Below, in pieces: positions 22,063 to 33,862 of a DNA stretch of 64,000 nt. The notes beneath the pieces are model-generated. The model did not search any database and was not told the DNA's origin. It saw nothing but the letters and a program-made list of their open reading frames with translations. Every line of letters begins with the position of its first letter. Within the stretch, counting starts at the first letter, position 1. The translations under genes and the position numbers were made by a program. The stretch covers positions 27,057,967 to 27,121,966 of the forward strand of contig CM060106.1 of assembly GCA_030522415.1 (NCBI GenBank), given 5' to 3'. Source of the stretch: Channallabes apus. Its lineage: Eukaryota > Chordata > Actinopteri > Siluriformes > Clariidae.

Positions 22063-22706
22063 CGGGTATAAACATAGTAAGGGCCAATCTGATTGGTCAA
22101 ATTTGGACACACAAATGCTTGGCACATAAAGTATTTATCGCAACTCTTTGCGATATGGGTTTTAACAGACTGCAGGAATTGATCTGCAGTCATACTGTAC
22201 TGTATCAGGAAGCTCGGTATACCAGTAGAGGTGTTTAAATAATACACTATAACGTCCACTTTGGTTATTGGAGGCTTAGACTAGCATCAAGTACTCCTCC
22301 TCCCCTTTGCAGCTCTCACATTGGCACATACTGTACATATTCTACTGTATGTACCCGTGTATGCTTGTGTATTTACATGTCTGGTTTGTTTGTGAATATT
22401 GCCTATAATCATGACGAGAAGAAGAGTCAAGGGAGAAGGGGGTCAACCTCTGTGCTATGCTTAACATTCTTGATATTTTGGGGAAAAAATCGTTTCTACT
22501 TTACCGGCTATGGCCGTGTAGTTTGCAGAACAAGATCAGCGCATGCTGCCTATAAACAAAGATTTCAAGGAGACCGATTACTCAACATCAGTCCACTTCT
22601 GTACATTTGGCTTCCATTTCTGACTCAAGCCTGATTTTTTTTTTTTATTATAAATCATACACAGCTCTTCATTACCTCATCACACACCAGTATATCATCA
22701 CACACA

Positions 22707-22745
<39 letters not shown>

Positions 22746-24072
22746 CCTGGAGTGAGAGAGTGGGAAAGAGATAGAGAGTAAAAAGAGACAGCAAAATTGA
22801 TAGATGAAGCAGGTATAAAATAGGAAAAAGAAAAAAATAGAGGTATTCAAGATAGAGGTATTCATTGTCTGCTTGTATGTAACACAAGACCCTTTTCAGG
22901 ATTTACTCATGATTTGTATTTTTGCCGTATCTTAACCTTACACAGTTTTACTGTCTACCCTCTAGAAAGATCCACTGTCCAAACATCTGGCCAACAAATT
23001 GACACCATAATACAATATACACATAATACTCTTCCATTACCACCTGAATAATGTCCTGATGGCCTACATCAATCTTACCAGCTGAAAAACAAAGAGGAGA
23101 GGGAGTGAGCCACATACATAAATACACACACATACAGACACACACACACACACTGGGACTGGTGGTGTCGAGCCATCTGGAAACACTCTTCACACGTGGG
23201 TTATTAGAGCTCCATTATTAAGCAACTATTAGGATGATTACAGTTACGGCTGCACTCGCGTGGATCAGAAAGTGCAGTTTAAAGGCCACTGTGAAGTTAC
23301 AGGAACACATTCACACATACAAATGAGAGACCTCTGCAAAATCAGACTGTTTTTGGTAACATATATGGTCTTAGAAAGCAAAGCAATATGCAGACAAAAA
23401 TGATTTCTTATACAAAAACAAAAAGGAAACAACTAACACAACAGTATGAGCACTACAACAAGGTAACAGTAATACAGTTAAGTGCATATTTTACTAAATG
23501 CACAGATCCAGTGAGCAGTTTCTACATTAGAAAACTAATATTGCATACAGTAACACAAAGTAGCTTACTACATCTAAGCCCATTACTATATAATTCTTGA
23601 TAAATCCACCCACAAATTTAAAGCTGACCTTTTTTCCCCCTTGGAAGTTCATGTCTTGATCAGATGCTGCATGATACATCTGCACGAATCACCAAAAAGT
23701 CAACAATTCTTTTAGCCCTATTTTGACAGGGTTAGTTTTACATGAGGAGGTGAGGTAATAAAAATATTATGAAGTACCACTGGGATTCTAGTCCCTTTGA
23801 TTGATTAATGATTGTTAATCATGTTCATCAATCATTCTTCGTTCATTCTTTTAATTATTTTATTTCAACCTGAGGGAAAAGAAGAGCGTTTACTTTAAAT
23901 ATAATCACATTTCAAGAAGCGATCTTTTCTAACATCCTTTGGGCAAAACCGAGACAAAACAGTGAACAATAAAATATAGATGACATTTAAAAAGACGTGT
24001 CAGAAAAGCAATACTTCCAGGAATTTAAGATAAGCTGTCGAGTTCCTACAGTAGCACCTACATTCAATATAA
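22061..24072. other. Unassigned DNA with (CA)n tracts
   Basis: A (CA)n microsatellite occupies about 22699-22743, and a short one lies at 23137-23153. No gene or transposon end was recognised. Confidence 0.55.
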
Positions 24073-24427
24073 TACAGTGAAGCCTCGGATTACAAGTAAC
24101 GCAATTTACGAGTGTTCCGCAAGACGAGCAAAGATTTTTAATAAATTTTGATTTGGAAAACGAGCATTGTCTTGGTTTACGAGCACCGATTACCCATTGT
24201 GGGTAATCGTCTCCTCTGCTGGGTCTTAGTGCTCATCTCTTACTGGTATAATCAACATCCGTGCACTGTTTACTATAACACTCACCACGTGTATGTGTAA
24301 AACATTTTATTTTGTGTTTGGAAGCGCGTGTGTACAGCGTGTACCATTTCTTATTGCTTTATAAGTAAAGCAAAAGAAATTCTCAATACAGAGGTTAAAA
24401 AAACATTTTCTTCCTCAGGTCATCGCT

Positions 24428-24481
24428 TTGTGTGTGTGTGTGTGTGTGTGTGCGCGCGAGCGTAATTTGACACTGTAAAGG

Positions 24482-24520
<39 letters not shown>

Positions 24521-24611
24521 AAACACACACACACACACACAAACATAGCGGGCACACGCTTGCGCGCCCGCGCGCACATACACACCCACACGCACCCGCA
24601 CACACACACAT
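24428..24611. repeat. Compound (TG)n/(CA)n microsatellite with inverted symmetry
   Basis: Two TG runs (24429-24452, 24485-24516) are followed by CA runs (24521-24540 and about 24576-24610). Facing TG and CA runs could form a hairpin. Open frames here encode only low-complexity VCVC or HTHT peptides. Confidence 0.88.
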
Positions 24612-25271
24612 GGACAGACATTAAGGCAAGAGACACACACTCTGCTCTGACACACACAGTCAGAGTTTTAGTGTGTATGGTGAGAAGGGGGAGACAGGAG
24701 GGGCTGAAAGCAAAAGTCTGTTCTGACACACACAGAGGTAAGGTGCTGGTTCATTTGTTTGTTTGTTTTACTTTACAGCAGTGATTCTGTTAGGTTGCGG
24801 TCACGCGAGTGTCATTAGCAATGTTTATTACTATTTTTTTTGTTTATTGTGGGAGAGAGACGTTGATTTATGACCGCTGTTTACGGAATTGTAGTCCAGT
24901 GTGGGTAGATGCATTGTGGGTAATGCAGTCCGGTGTGTGTGAACGGGAATGCGAGATGTAGGCTAGGATATAGAGCCTGAGTTTTGTTCTTCAGTAGTTT
25001 TTTTTTTGTTGGATTTAAGTGCAGGATTCACCCGAAAGTTTGTACCTTTGAACGGGGTATCGACCAGTTTGTTCATCTCATCATTACACGAGCATGAATT
25101 AACGGGTCACGAGCATTAAAATAAAGTGGAGAAGCTTTAATAATTTAGAAGAGAACAACAGTCTTTCCGTTGATGTGTGTGTGTTTTCAGACGAGAGGAG
25201 AAAGTTTTACTGTGTAAGATGAGAAGGGGGAGACAGGAGGGGCTGAAAGCAAGAGTCTCCACTTACTCTAG

Positions 25272-25274
<3 letters not shown>

Positions 25275-25303
<29 letters not shown>
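25275..25303. repeat. (CA)n microsatellite
   Basis: This is a CA run inside the Tigger-like element. Confidence 0.85.
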
Positions 25304-25305
<2 letters not shown>

Positions 25306-25924
25306 GCCTGCGTGCACAATGGAAAAACTTATCTGTCGGGATTTATTTTTACTTTTTAAAAAGGTAAAGTGCAAGTTTATTTTTACTTTATATATATTTT
25401 TTTACTTTATATTTTGTGTTAATTATGTTTATGTATAAATTTTTTTGGGCTGTAGAACGAATAATTAAAGTTTCCATTATTTCTTATTGGAAAATTAAAT
25501 TTGGTTCACGAGTGTTTTGGAATACGTGCCCGCTTCCGGAACGAATTATGCTCGTAATCCGAGATTCCACTGTACATGGTATGGTCATGTGACATACCCT
25601 CGAGCACAGGCTGCAAACACACTCAGTCAAACACACTCTACCAAGTGCTTATAATAAAGGTCAACAAACAATTTTGCATTACAATGAAGTGCATTGCGTT
25701 CACATGGACGGTTTATCATAATAAGCATGCGTCTTTCATGGAGACACTCCTAACTCTGTGATTTTCACAGCAATCGCTTATTTTAGAAGAATAGATCATG
25801 AATAAATCTAGAGATGTTCCGATACCATTTTTTCCCTCCCGATACCGATTCCGATACCTGGGTGTGTATCTGTACAGTGTGTGTGTGCGTGTGTGTGTGT
25901 GCGTGTGTACACACACTCTGAGAA

Positions 25925-26240
25925 GCTCTTTTTATACCCAATCATGTTGCCAATTAACCTAATTACTGTTAATTGGTCTTCCAGCTCTTCGTTATGCTCA
26001 AATTTACTTTTTCCAGCCTCTTATTGCTACTTGTCCCAACTTTTTTGGGATTTGTTGACACCGTGAAATTTGGAATCAACATATTTTTCCTTTAAAATGA
26101 TACATTTTCTCGGATTAAACTTTTGATCTGTCATCTATGTTCTATTCTGAATAAAATATTGACATTTGCCATCTCCACATCATTGCATTCAGTTTTTATT
26201 CACAATTTGTTTAGTGTCCCAACTTTTTTGGAATCCGGTT

Positions 26241-26243
<3 letters not shown>
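25925..26243. repeat. Interspersed repeat fragment (cccaacttttttggaatccgg end)
   Basis: About 200 bp (tcccaacttttttgggattt ... ggaatccggtttgta) is nearly identical to 51960-52168. The end motif looks like the terminus of a DNA transposon, but the family is not assigned. A (TA)n tract directly follows the end. Confidence 0.7.
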
Positions 26244-26277
<34 letters not shown>

Positions 26278-26294
26278 TGTATATAATATATAAA

Positions 26295-26332
<38 letters not shown>
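26242..26332. repeat. Two (TA)n microsatellites
   Basis: TA runs at about 26242-26276 and 26302-26332 are separated by a short A-rich spacer. Confidence 0.88.
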
Positions 26333-26337
<5 letters not shown>

Positions 26338-26366
26338 CTTTTTTATGTAAAATACTACTAGCCCTG

Positions 26367-26878
26367 TGTAACGGGTTCGACCCTAAGTGCACGGGCGACA
26401 GCATGAAACACGGACACGAGGCGAGGTCTTACAGGTAAAAGGGTAATTTATTTAGAAAAATGGGAAGGAAAGGGTTAAAGGCTCTATGCGGTCTTTTCCA
26501 CTTCGGCAGCAGGGATGCGAAGGCGGGCTCTACGCGGAAGTGAAGGTGCCGCGGGAGCTCGCGCAGCTCGTTCACGCGCTCCTCTCGTGGAGATCAAAGA
26601 CGCCCCCCTTTTTAAAGTCTCTGGGGCGCATCACATCGCCCCGCTCTTGTGCCACTGTCTCTCATAAAATCCACCGCGTCGCAAAGTCCAGCTTCCCAAC
26701 AGTCAGACCCCGAGCTACACTCCCCGCTGTGTTTTATAGCGCCGATAGCTCATGGGCCGTTGCCTGATTCTGTGGCCCTGCTCCTTCACATACCTAAAGG
26801 GTGGGGAGGCCGCCTAACTAGTGAACAAGGAGCAATATCAATTTGGGCACATGCCCATCACAGGCGCACGCCGTGACA
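26367..26878. repeat. Solo LTR, 512 bp
   Basis: The unit starts tgtaacgggttcg and ends cgccgtgaca. It is flanked by near-matching 5-bp direct repeats, ccctg (26362-26366) and ctctg (26879-26883). It is GC-rich compared with its surroundings and contains no internal gene. This fits an LTR left after recombination between the two LTRs of a provirus-like retroelement. It is different from both other LTR families in the window. Open frames inside are not thought to be coding. Confidence 0.7.
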
Positions 26879-27045
26879 CTCTGTAAGTAAGCTAAGCTAG
26901 CGGGCATAAATAGTTTGTGTTTAGGAAAGTGGTATCGGATCGGTACGTGGACTCAAGTACTCGCCGATTCCGATGCCGGATTTTTTTGTGGTATCGGCAG
27001 CATTTCCGATACCAGTATCGGAATCGGAACAACCCTAAATAAATC

Positions 27046-28137
27046 ATATCGCATCCGAATAGTATTTTAGCCTGTAATCTTCTACTCATCTCACTGGCTT
27101 ATGATTTTTTCTCTCATACTGCTTAGGCTCCATGACATAATAAAAAAATTATAATATTAACCACTCACCCTCACCTTTGACTTCGCTATTAAGCATAAAG
27201 ATGGTTTTGCAGGAAGCAAACTTCCTGCACATTAACATTAACTTTGCAGGAAGTTCACATTAACATCCTATTCTGACTCTAATTGTCCTACCTAACGAAT
27301 TATTGGAGACAAATTCTTACCTGCCTCACTTGGAAAAACTCCATTTGTTTAAATTCTGCTGTTTTGCTGTACATTCTCTTTAGTTTAGTTTAGTTTTGTA
27401 ACTCTGGAAAAGAAGTGAATTTAATTTCCTGGTCACTGAAATGACAGCTGCAGCAGGTGTAGAGCCTCACTATCACTGCTAGTTATCTGGAAATGAACTC
27501 ATAATAAGATCGCATCACTGAGCGTGATGCAAACATCTGAAATTCGCTCACAGTGTCTGTGTGTATGTGTGTGTGTGTGTATTCTAATTAGTATTGTAGT
27601 GTTAGTATTGAAAATACATTTTATTACGCAATCCATTATGAGAAAGTATTGCTTTTAAAAAGCATTTAGATCAGTTTCTGATAAATAAAAAAAAATCCAT
27701 TCCATTATTTGGATTCATCCACATTCCTTATGCATTCATTATGTATGTAACAGGAAATTGTTAGTTAACATGCTGCACTCAAAAGATTTGTAATATTTAT
27801 TCTTAGTTGCATATTTGGTATCAAAGACTTTGAGCTCTGTGCGCAAGGTAGCGAAAACATCTTTAACTGTCTCTTACAGTATATTCCCCCCCATCATCCC
27901 CAGTGTTACGTTACGTATCCTTGTTAGAATATCTTACTGTAGTGCTTAAAAACCAGAGCATTCTTAGTCTTTTTTTGCAATTCCTATGTTTTAGTAAATA
28001 CAGTATATCTAGAGGTCAGGATATTCTCTCATTTACTTTAATAAATAAAATAAATAAGTGCAATATAGGGTGAAATATGTTTTTTTTTTTTTTTAGCAAA
28101 AACTAGGCAATATGTTGAAACTTAACTGTATTTAAAT
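27046..28137. other. Unassigned AT-rich DNA
   Basis: No gene, RNA or transposon end was identified. A short tandem duplication of an aactttgcaggaagttcacattaac-like motif lies at about 27206-27265. Confidence 0.5.
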
Positions 28138-29030
28138 TAGGGCTGCAACAACTAATCGATAAAATAGATAATTATCGATAATGAAATTCGTTGTCAACGA
28201 ATGCCGTTATCGATTAGTTGGGCTTCTCACGTTATTGAGGCGCGCGACCACAAGATGCACAAAGACACACACAGACACACAGTCGCTCGCGCAATGGCGG
28301 TTACAGAAGCGTTTGCAGGAAAAAGCGAAAAGCGCGCGCCCCAAGTCCTCCAAGGTATGGGAGCAATTTACATTAAACACCTCTTATCGGGCGTTGAAAT
28401 CGAGCATTTTTCTGCTGTTCGTAGTGTCCGGTGAGCGCGGATGTAGTGCAGAGGGTTTTCTACACATAGGAGTCAGTGAGAGAGTTCACACGGGCTTTGG
28501 TGACGTGCGTTTGTCCGCCTGCGCGGTTATACAGGGTAAAAAAAAACGTTGCATGCAGCTTTTTCTTTGTGTTCAAATCCTAACGAACGCGAGGAAAACA
28601 CTTCTAGTGGGTTTTCTTCACGTTGATTTTACACTTTGGAGGACCGGATATATCCCATCATCCTACACGCAATACACAGGGAAATGCGGGAAAAGGGCAA
28701 AATAAACAAAGTGAACCCAGTAGCGGCGATTTTTCCCCTCTCCCCACGTCACCGTATTACGAGAATGTCTAGTATAGCAAAATGGCCTAATATATTTATT
28801 TATTTTATTATAATTTTTTATTGAGACAAAAAAAAAAAGGATAAGATACACGAGAGGATCGAAATAATGTATAAACCATGAAAAGGATGTAGTAGACATT
28901 TTTTTTGTAGTAGACAATTAAATATCATATCATAATCTGGAAGTCTATTATTATTCTTATTAAGTTGAATTAATTTAAGAGAATTTAAAACTGAAGTCAT
29001 TCTTAACAACTGAATGTCAGTGTATTTTTT

Positions 29031-29034
<4 letters not shown>

Positions 29035-29091
<57 letters not shown>
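29035..29091. repeat. (TA)n microsatellite
   Basis: This is a TA run of nearly 30 units inside the truncated hAT-like element. Confidence 0.9.
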
Positions 29092-29095
<4 letters not shown>

Positions 29096-29318
29096 TGTAA
29101 ACTTGCCATCTGCAATTATTGTTAAAAACAAAAATGTTGATTTACATAAAATAAGGTTTAAATGTCAAAATTAAAGATAATTAAACTATGTGGCTATTGC
29201 ATTTTTTTAAGTTTACTTTTATACATAAATAATACCCTGATTTATGGTTTTATATAGTTAAGCAAAACATCAAATTAAAGCGTCTAGCTTTTATCCGATT
29301 TAATCGATATACATATAA

Positions 29319-29363
29319 TGTATGTATGTATGTATGTATGTATGCAGATGGCAAGTTGATAGT

Positions 29364-29432
<69 letters not shown>
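29319..29432. repeat. (ATGT)n followed by (TA)n
   Basis: An ATGT run (29319-29344) is followed after gcagatggcaagttgatag by a TA run (29367-29432). The corresponding place in the 40.7-kb hAT has a catacatac run, its complement, so the microsatellite is part of the element. Confidence 0.88.
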
Positions 29433-29439
<7 letters not shown>

Positions 29440-29685
29440 AACAGTCAACTTGCTGTTAAATTTATGCATCTTTAAAGTCAAGATAACTTTGGTTCCACCT
29501 GACAGTCTGAAAAACCTAAATGCAAGGTTTGAAGTGTGACGCCTCCACCATCGACACATACTGGCAGGACTTCCATATAAGTCATTTGCCAATACTGTGT
29601 TGCCGATTGGATTCAGTCCGCTTGAGTTTTAAGGATTAACTACCTGACTAGCAAATTTTGTAAAAATGCAACTTCCACATATCCG

Positions 29686-29687
<2 letters not shown>

Positions 29688-29732
<45 letters not shown>
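29688..29732. repeat. (CA)n microsatellite
   Basis: This is a CA run of about 22 units. Confidence 0.9.
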
Positions 29733-29738
<6 letters not shown>

Positions 29739-29764
29739 ACAGACCTATGTTCTCCTCCAACCCA

Positions 29765-30070
29765 CCTCACTGCTTTCATTTCCATTCATGGGATAAGACT
29801 GGGACTAAACAGCTGTTTAGTGTTCATAATAAACCACTTGTTAAAGTGAGACTTTAATCATAAAAAGGCTTCAGCTCGCTAGGGAACATCTGGAGGCAGT
29901 GCTACTGTATGATCTGGGGTTGTTTTAGTATAAAACAATAAAATAAAGTCAGCTGATGACCTGAATGTACTGAGTCTTTTCTTCTCTGAAGGCACAGGCA
30001 TATTCCACTACACAAATTGTGAAAGAGTGGTTCTGAAACCATTTTCACATATAAACTGATCACCACACTG
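29765..30070 (+). pseudogene. Tc1/mariner transposase relic with internal deletion
   Basis: Blocks such as gactgggactaaacagctg, aaaaaggcttcagctcgctagggaacat, ctggaggcagtgctactgtatgatctgg and the later tgaaagagtggttc follow the order of the Tc1 family seen at 12.7 kb. The part encoding the first catalytic Asp is deleted between gggaacat and ctggaggcagtg. Stops interrupt every frame. Confidence 0.65.
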
Positions 30071-30074
30071 TGTC

Positions 30075-31089
30075 CTGTAAACAAAGCTGAGGGTGACTGA
30101 ATGAACTGTGCACAGTATAAAAAAAAGCAACGCTTACCTGTATATATCCTTATGTTTCTTTCTACCTCACACGCACACATATACAGAGGAAGAGAGGAGA
30201 GAGGGAGAGAAAGACATATACACACACATCTTATTTCCTCTCTTCCCCCACATGCCCATCTCAGAGAACCTACAGATGGTGTGAGGGATGCTGGGTTTTG
30301 AACGTTTCCATCCTCCACAATATACACCTGCTGTGCATCTCACCAGGCCTCTCATTAATACTACACACTTTCCGTCACACATGAAAACCCCAGATGGCCT
30401 CAACAGGAGTTAGTGCCTCCTCACCTGGCTTCAGTGTAGTCAGCGAAAGAGTAGTTCTTGCAAAAAGCTGGGCTCCTGATAACACAGCGTTGAGATATTG
30501 TAAAATTCTCTCTGTCATAAACAAGTACAGCCACCACCCAAAACACATACACACAAGAAAGCTCATCTTGCGTCAGTAGAAAAGTCTTATCCTGCCATCT
30601 CAAAGCAAAGGATCCCAATCAGATAGAAGGGACCAGCAAAGAAGTGCAAAGAGATGAAAAAGAATTGGGTAAAACAAATGTGAGATAGCAAGGATGCGAG
30701 ACAAGAAAGGTTGGGAGTTGATGATAGAAAAAAAGGTACTGCAGAGAAGATAAAACAGCAGAAGTAAAGTTTGAGGGAGCACAAACATTTCAGGAAGAAC
30801 ATGTATAAAAGGGCCACAGGCAACCAGAGACACTTAATTTCCTCCAGTTTGTTAACAAAGAAAAATTATGACATTTACACAGTTGAAGCCAGCCAGTGAG
30901 CGCAGAGCATATTTAGCTGATGCGGCAAAGTCTCCACTGACCCTACTCCATAGTCCAGAGTGTCATTTTGCGATTCAATGAAAGAAGGTTACGGAAGTAT
31001 GACTTTGATGTGCGACCCTGCAGTCCCTCATGCGCAAACCGAATGCTCGTTTTTGTCTGTGTAAATTACAAAAAAATCTCTTCAACACA
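30075..31089. other. Unassigned non-coding DNA
   Basis: Several open frames of 60-141 codons overlap on both strands. None has a recognisable domain and their Cys/Leu-rich content reflects simple sequence. No exon can be supported. Confidence 0.5.
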
Positions 31090-31299
31090 CTATAGACCAG
31101 TGGTTCTCAAACTGTGGGGCGCGCCCCACTAGTGGGGAATAAAGACATGAACGGGAGAAAATAACAGGAAAGTACCTATTCTAATTCATGCTTTTCTTTA
31201 TTGATAATGAAGAGCGTACGCTCAAAACTAAACAATCACACACAAACAAATGGATCATTAATACAAGTAAATTTAAAATAACATCAGTTGTGGGCCGGG

Positions 31300-32403
31300 A
31301 GAAAAAGTGGAACCATAGTGGAACAATAACTTCGGGCCAACTTCAGCAGCGCTGCTCGAATCACAAACCTGCGCGAGCCACTGGGCAGCGCTGCGCGACT
31401 CTGACAGAAATAAACCGCGCCGACCATCAAAATACATTTTCTGGGATGCGCACATACAAACCAGGCATGGCAAGGCGGAAACAATAATAAACAGTCCTGA
31501 CATTTTAAATAGTTTGTAAATAAAAACATAGTGGGTCGCATTCGAGCGGCGCTGCGCGATCCACCGGGCTGCGCAAATAAACCAGATCATCACTGCACTA
31601 TTCAGGTAGTCGCGCTGCGCTGTATTTGCGCAGATATTTGGTTCAATCGGGTGCCGCGGTTTCATCCCACTTTTGATGTGTTTGGCTTCACATACACTTC
31701 GACAATGGAAGAAGACGAGCAGTGAGTTTGCTTATATGTGACAAAACCAACAACGAGGAGATTGTAAAGAAAAAAGGTGCCTCGTCTGTGGTGTGGAATT
31801 AGTTTGGGTATAAGAAAAGTGATACGAATGAGATGAACGTGATCCACTTTAAACATGTGGATTGCGCAACCCTGGACATTACCATTCTTTTCCTACTCGT
31901 ACAGCTGCTCTTATTGTTCACATATTCTTCATATATTTTCTATATTGTGTATTGTTGTACAGTTATTTTATTTTAACTTTAGTTTTTATATTTTATTTTA
32001 TTCTTTCCTATTTAAATTTACCCCCTATTTTATTTTTCATATTTATTTCCTATTCATAGTCTTTTATTTTAAGGATTTGAATTAAATAGAATTTTTGAAT
32101 TTGATTTGCAAGGTACGCAAGTTCACTGTTTTAACAAGTGGTGGAAACACGTCAAACCTCTTCTATCATCTGAAATCCAAGCATCCAAACGAATATGGCC
32201 AAAGTAAAAAAAAAATGCGGTAAACCTCAGCAATTCACAGTTTATATAAAATTACATTATGTAAAACAGTTTCTTTGTGTTTGAATTTTTATTTATGCAT
32301 TTTCAGATACAAATTGCTATATTGTGATTATATATATATTGTTATCGAGGTAGAAAATAGCTTCTACTGTGATAGAAGATTTTGGTTATATCGCCCACCA
32401 CTA
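31300..32403 (-). mobile_element. Nested hAT-like element (aggggtgggcgatat family), truncated
   Basis: From about 31305 to 32403 the sequence is the reverse complement of the 62809-63839 element. Its end tatatcgcccaccacta reaches 32403. The other end with its terminal repeat is missing. An extra AT-rich block of about 260 bp (about 31840-32105) is absent from the 62.8-kb copy. Confidence 0.72.
32109..32207 (+). pseudogene. BED-type zinc finger fragment of a hAT transposase
   Basis: The frame starting at TGC 32109 reads a CKVRKFTVLTSGGNTSNL block followed by FYHLKSKHPNEYGQSK. This matches the BED zinc finger of Ac/ZBED1-like hAT transposases. The final His pair (HLKSKH) is present. The second Cys of the expected CxxC is Arg (CGC), so zinc binding is probably lost. 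The 62.8-kb copy has the same Arg. Confidence 0.7.
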
Positions 32404-32706
32404 ATGAAGCCTAACTTTCTTCATGGTGGGGATGGTGGGGCAGAGGAGAGACCTGTGTGTGTTTTGTGTCTTATACCGCTGGCAGCAGACCGCATGAGAC
32501 CCAACAAATTAGGAAGACACTTAGAGACAACACACGTTAATAAGCCACTCGACTTCTTTCAAAGAAAGCTGGCAGAATACAGACAGCAGGATAATCACAT
32601 GGTAAAATCTGAATCAGTGGACAGCAAAGCACAAATGGCTTCATTCAAAGTTGCATACAGAATTGGCCAGTGCAAAAAAAACTACAAACGATTGCTGAGC
32701 AGCTAA
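32404..32706 (+). pseudogene. ZBED5/FAM200-like hAT transposase N-terminal fragment
   Basis: The ATG at 32404 directly follows the nested element. The open frame seen upstream to 32275 belongs to that other element. The product starts MKPNFLHGGDGG and holds a zinc finger with CVLC and RHLETTH, then KPLDFFQRKLAEYRQQ and ASFKVAYRIGQCKK. This order is typical of domesticated hAT relatives such as ZBED5. After CKK the frame is disturbed and ends 9 codons later. The dimerisation and DDE regions are missing. It is probably a dead internal-deletion derivative. Confidence 0.8.
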
Positions 32707-32948
32707 TAAACATGGGGTCAATTATGCAAAGATAAGTGACAACGTAAGCCTTTTATAACAATTGCACGTGTATTTTATCTGTTTTTAATTTGGTGTTGTT
32801 TGATCTTATTGGTTTAGAAATTGATATTTCAATAAACAGTAAACTTGGCAGATTTCGTTATTATTTTGTTGACAAGTGGGGCTTGAAAATTTGCTCACCC
32901 CCTTAAGTGGGGAATGACAGAAAAAGTTTGAGATCCACTGCTATAGAC

Positions 32949-33330
32949 GGACCTGATTTATGATCTTTTGACTTTTGATTTCAACTTTACAATAGTGCAA
33001 ATGCAATATGCACTTACTTTGTCTTTTCCTGAGCTAGAGATACTGTTCATGGTATAATAAACACTGGTGTGATGGAAGACAGTTGCAGCTCCCAGTCAGC
33101 CACACAATCGTGAAGGCAAACAACTGATACTCTAGTGTGTACTGTGTTGCCAGCATTTGTTTGATAGAATGCAAGGAAGAAACAAGCGAAGATAAGATGT
33201 TCAGTATGGTTTGGTGTATTTAATGCATTTTCCATTTACAACCTTTTCACCTTAAGGAAACTAACTTCATTGTTACAAAAGTCAAGGAGCTTTTGTATGT
33301 AAAACTATTTATGAATGTTCCGAGGAAGTT
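32949..33330. other. Unassigned spacer
   Basis: This is short non-coding sequence between two insertions. Nothing was recognised. Confidence 0.5.
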
Positions 33331-33335
33331 GAAAC

Positions 33336-33742
33336 TGTTATGATTCTTATGGCGACGTCGTGGGTGTGAGCGTGGCATGAATGCAGGTGGCAAGCTGGCG
33401 GTTCAATAAAGTTTTTTTAATTTAAGTTTAAATACAAAACAAAAACGATAGCTCTTTAGTTTGAGCACTTACTTGTCTTTATTTTAATAATTAAACAAAA
33501 ACCCACATCACCGGCCATGAACAGAATTATTGCAATAACAAAAGCTAGACAACCTACCGAACTTAAAGAGTGCTATTTATCCTAGGCTTAATTGCCTTCC
33601 TCGGTTCAGGTGCACGCTTGCGTCACCTGACCGAGGTGCAGCCTGGAAACTGAAGTCTTTAACCTACAAACTGAACAGAAAGCTAACTACAAACAATAAA
33701 ACTAAATGGGCGTTTGGCACCCTCTAGGGGTTAACCCTTATA
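33336..33742 (-). repeat. Left LTR of the palindromic unit
   Basis: Read on the minus strand it starts TATAAGGGTTAACCCC (expected TG) after the purine tract GAAGGGGGGCTAC, and ends ...ATCATAACA. It is related to, but clearly diverged from, the right LTR. Confidence 0.82.
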
Positions 33743-33862
33743 GTAGCCCCCCTTCAAAAATGCTCCTCCGGAGCATCACCGGAGGTCCTGGACTCCTACC
33801 CCAGTGTTCACACTTTTGCCTCCCAGAGCTGATGCGAGGCTCGGCGGCGGCGGAGCTGTCCC

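Larger units (their letters stand above)
24075..25572. mobile_element. Tigger/pogo-like non-autonomous element
   Basis: The left end cagtgaagcctcggattac and the right end (reverse complement cagtggaatctcggattac) form imperfect terminal inverted repeats. Each is flanked by TA (24073-24074, 25573-25574), the target of Tc1/mariner/pogo transposons. Inner end blocks include attcgttccgg. The interior holds long TG/CA repeats and a directly repeated gagaagggggagacagg block (about 24681 and 25220). No transposase frame is present. Confidence 0.75.
25809..27037. mobile_element. hAT-like element (tagagatgttccgatacc end) carrying two other repeats
   Basis: The ends tagagatgttccgatacc and gtatcggaatcggaacaaccct are inverted repeats. 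A perfect 8-bp duplication, aataaatc, flanks the unit (25801-25808, 27038-27045), as expected for hAT. The interior holds a repeat fragment ending cggtttgta at 26243, two (TA)n tracts and a solo LTR. No transposase is present. Confidence 0.87.
28138..29455 (+). mobile_element. hAT-like element (tagggctgcaacaactaatcg end), right-truncated
   Basis: The left end and the first 700 bp match, in reverse, the right part of the element at 40743-44673. A remnant VWEQFTLNTSY peptide at about 28355-28390 resembles the start of a hAT BED zinc-finger domain, but the frame decays at once. The 174-codon open frame here (28181-28705) therefore looks like a relic rather than a gene. Two (TA)n tracts and an (ATGT)n tract occupy its distal part. 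No right terminal repeat was found. Confidence 0.75.
31098..32940 (+). mobile_element. hAT element of ZBED5/Charlie type, non-autonomous, with a second hAT inside
   Basis: The end cagtggttctcaaactg and the right end agtttgagatccactg are imperfect inverted repeats. A perfect 8-bp duplication, ctatagac, flanks them (31090-31097, 32941-32948). The right part encodes the N-terminus of a hAT transposase. The region from about 31300 to 32403 belongs to another hAT family that matches 62809-63839 in reverse. The catalytic core is absent. Confidence 0.87.

Noticed and set aside
24415..24784. Cys/Val- and His/Thr-rich frames
   Set aside because: They are translations of TG/CA microsatellites.
28181..28705. 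174-codon open frame as a host gene
   Set aside because: It lies inside the hAT-like element, only a VWEQFTLNTSY patch looks like protein, and the reverse copy at 44.4 kb has a different broken frame.
30075..30833. Overlapping frames of 60-141 codons on both strands
   Set aside because: No domain, no splice logic and biased composition from simple sequence.
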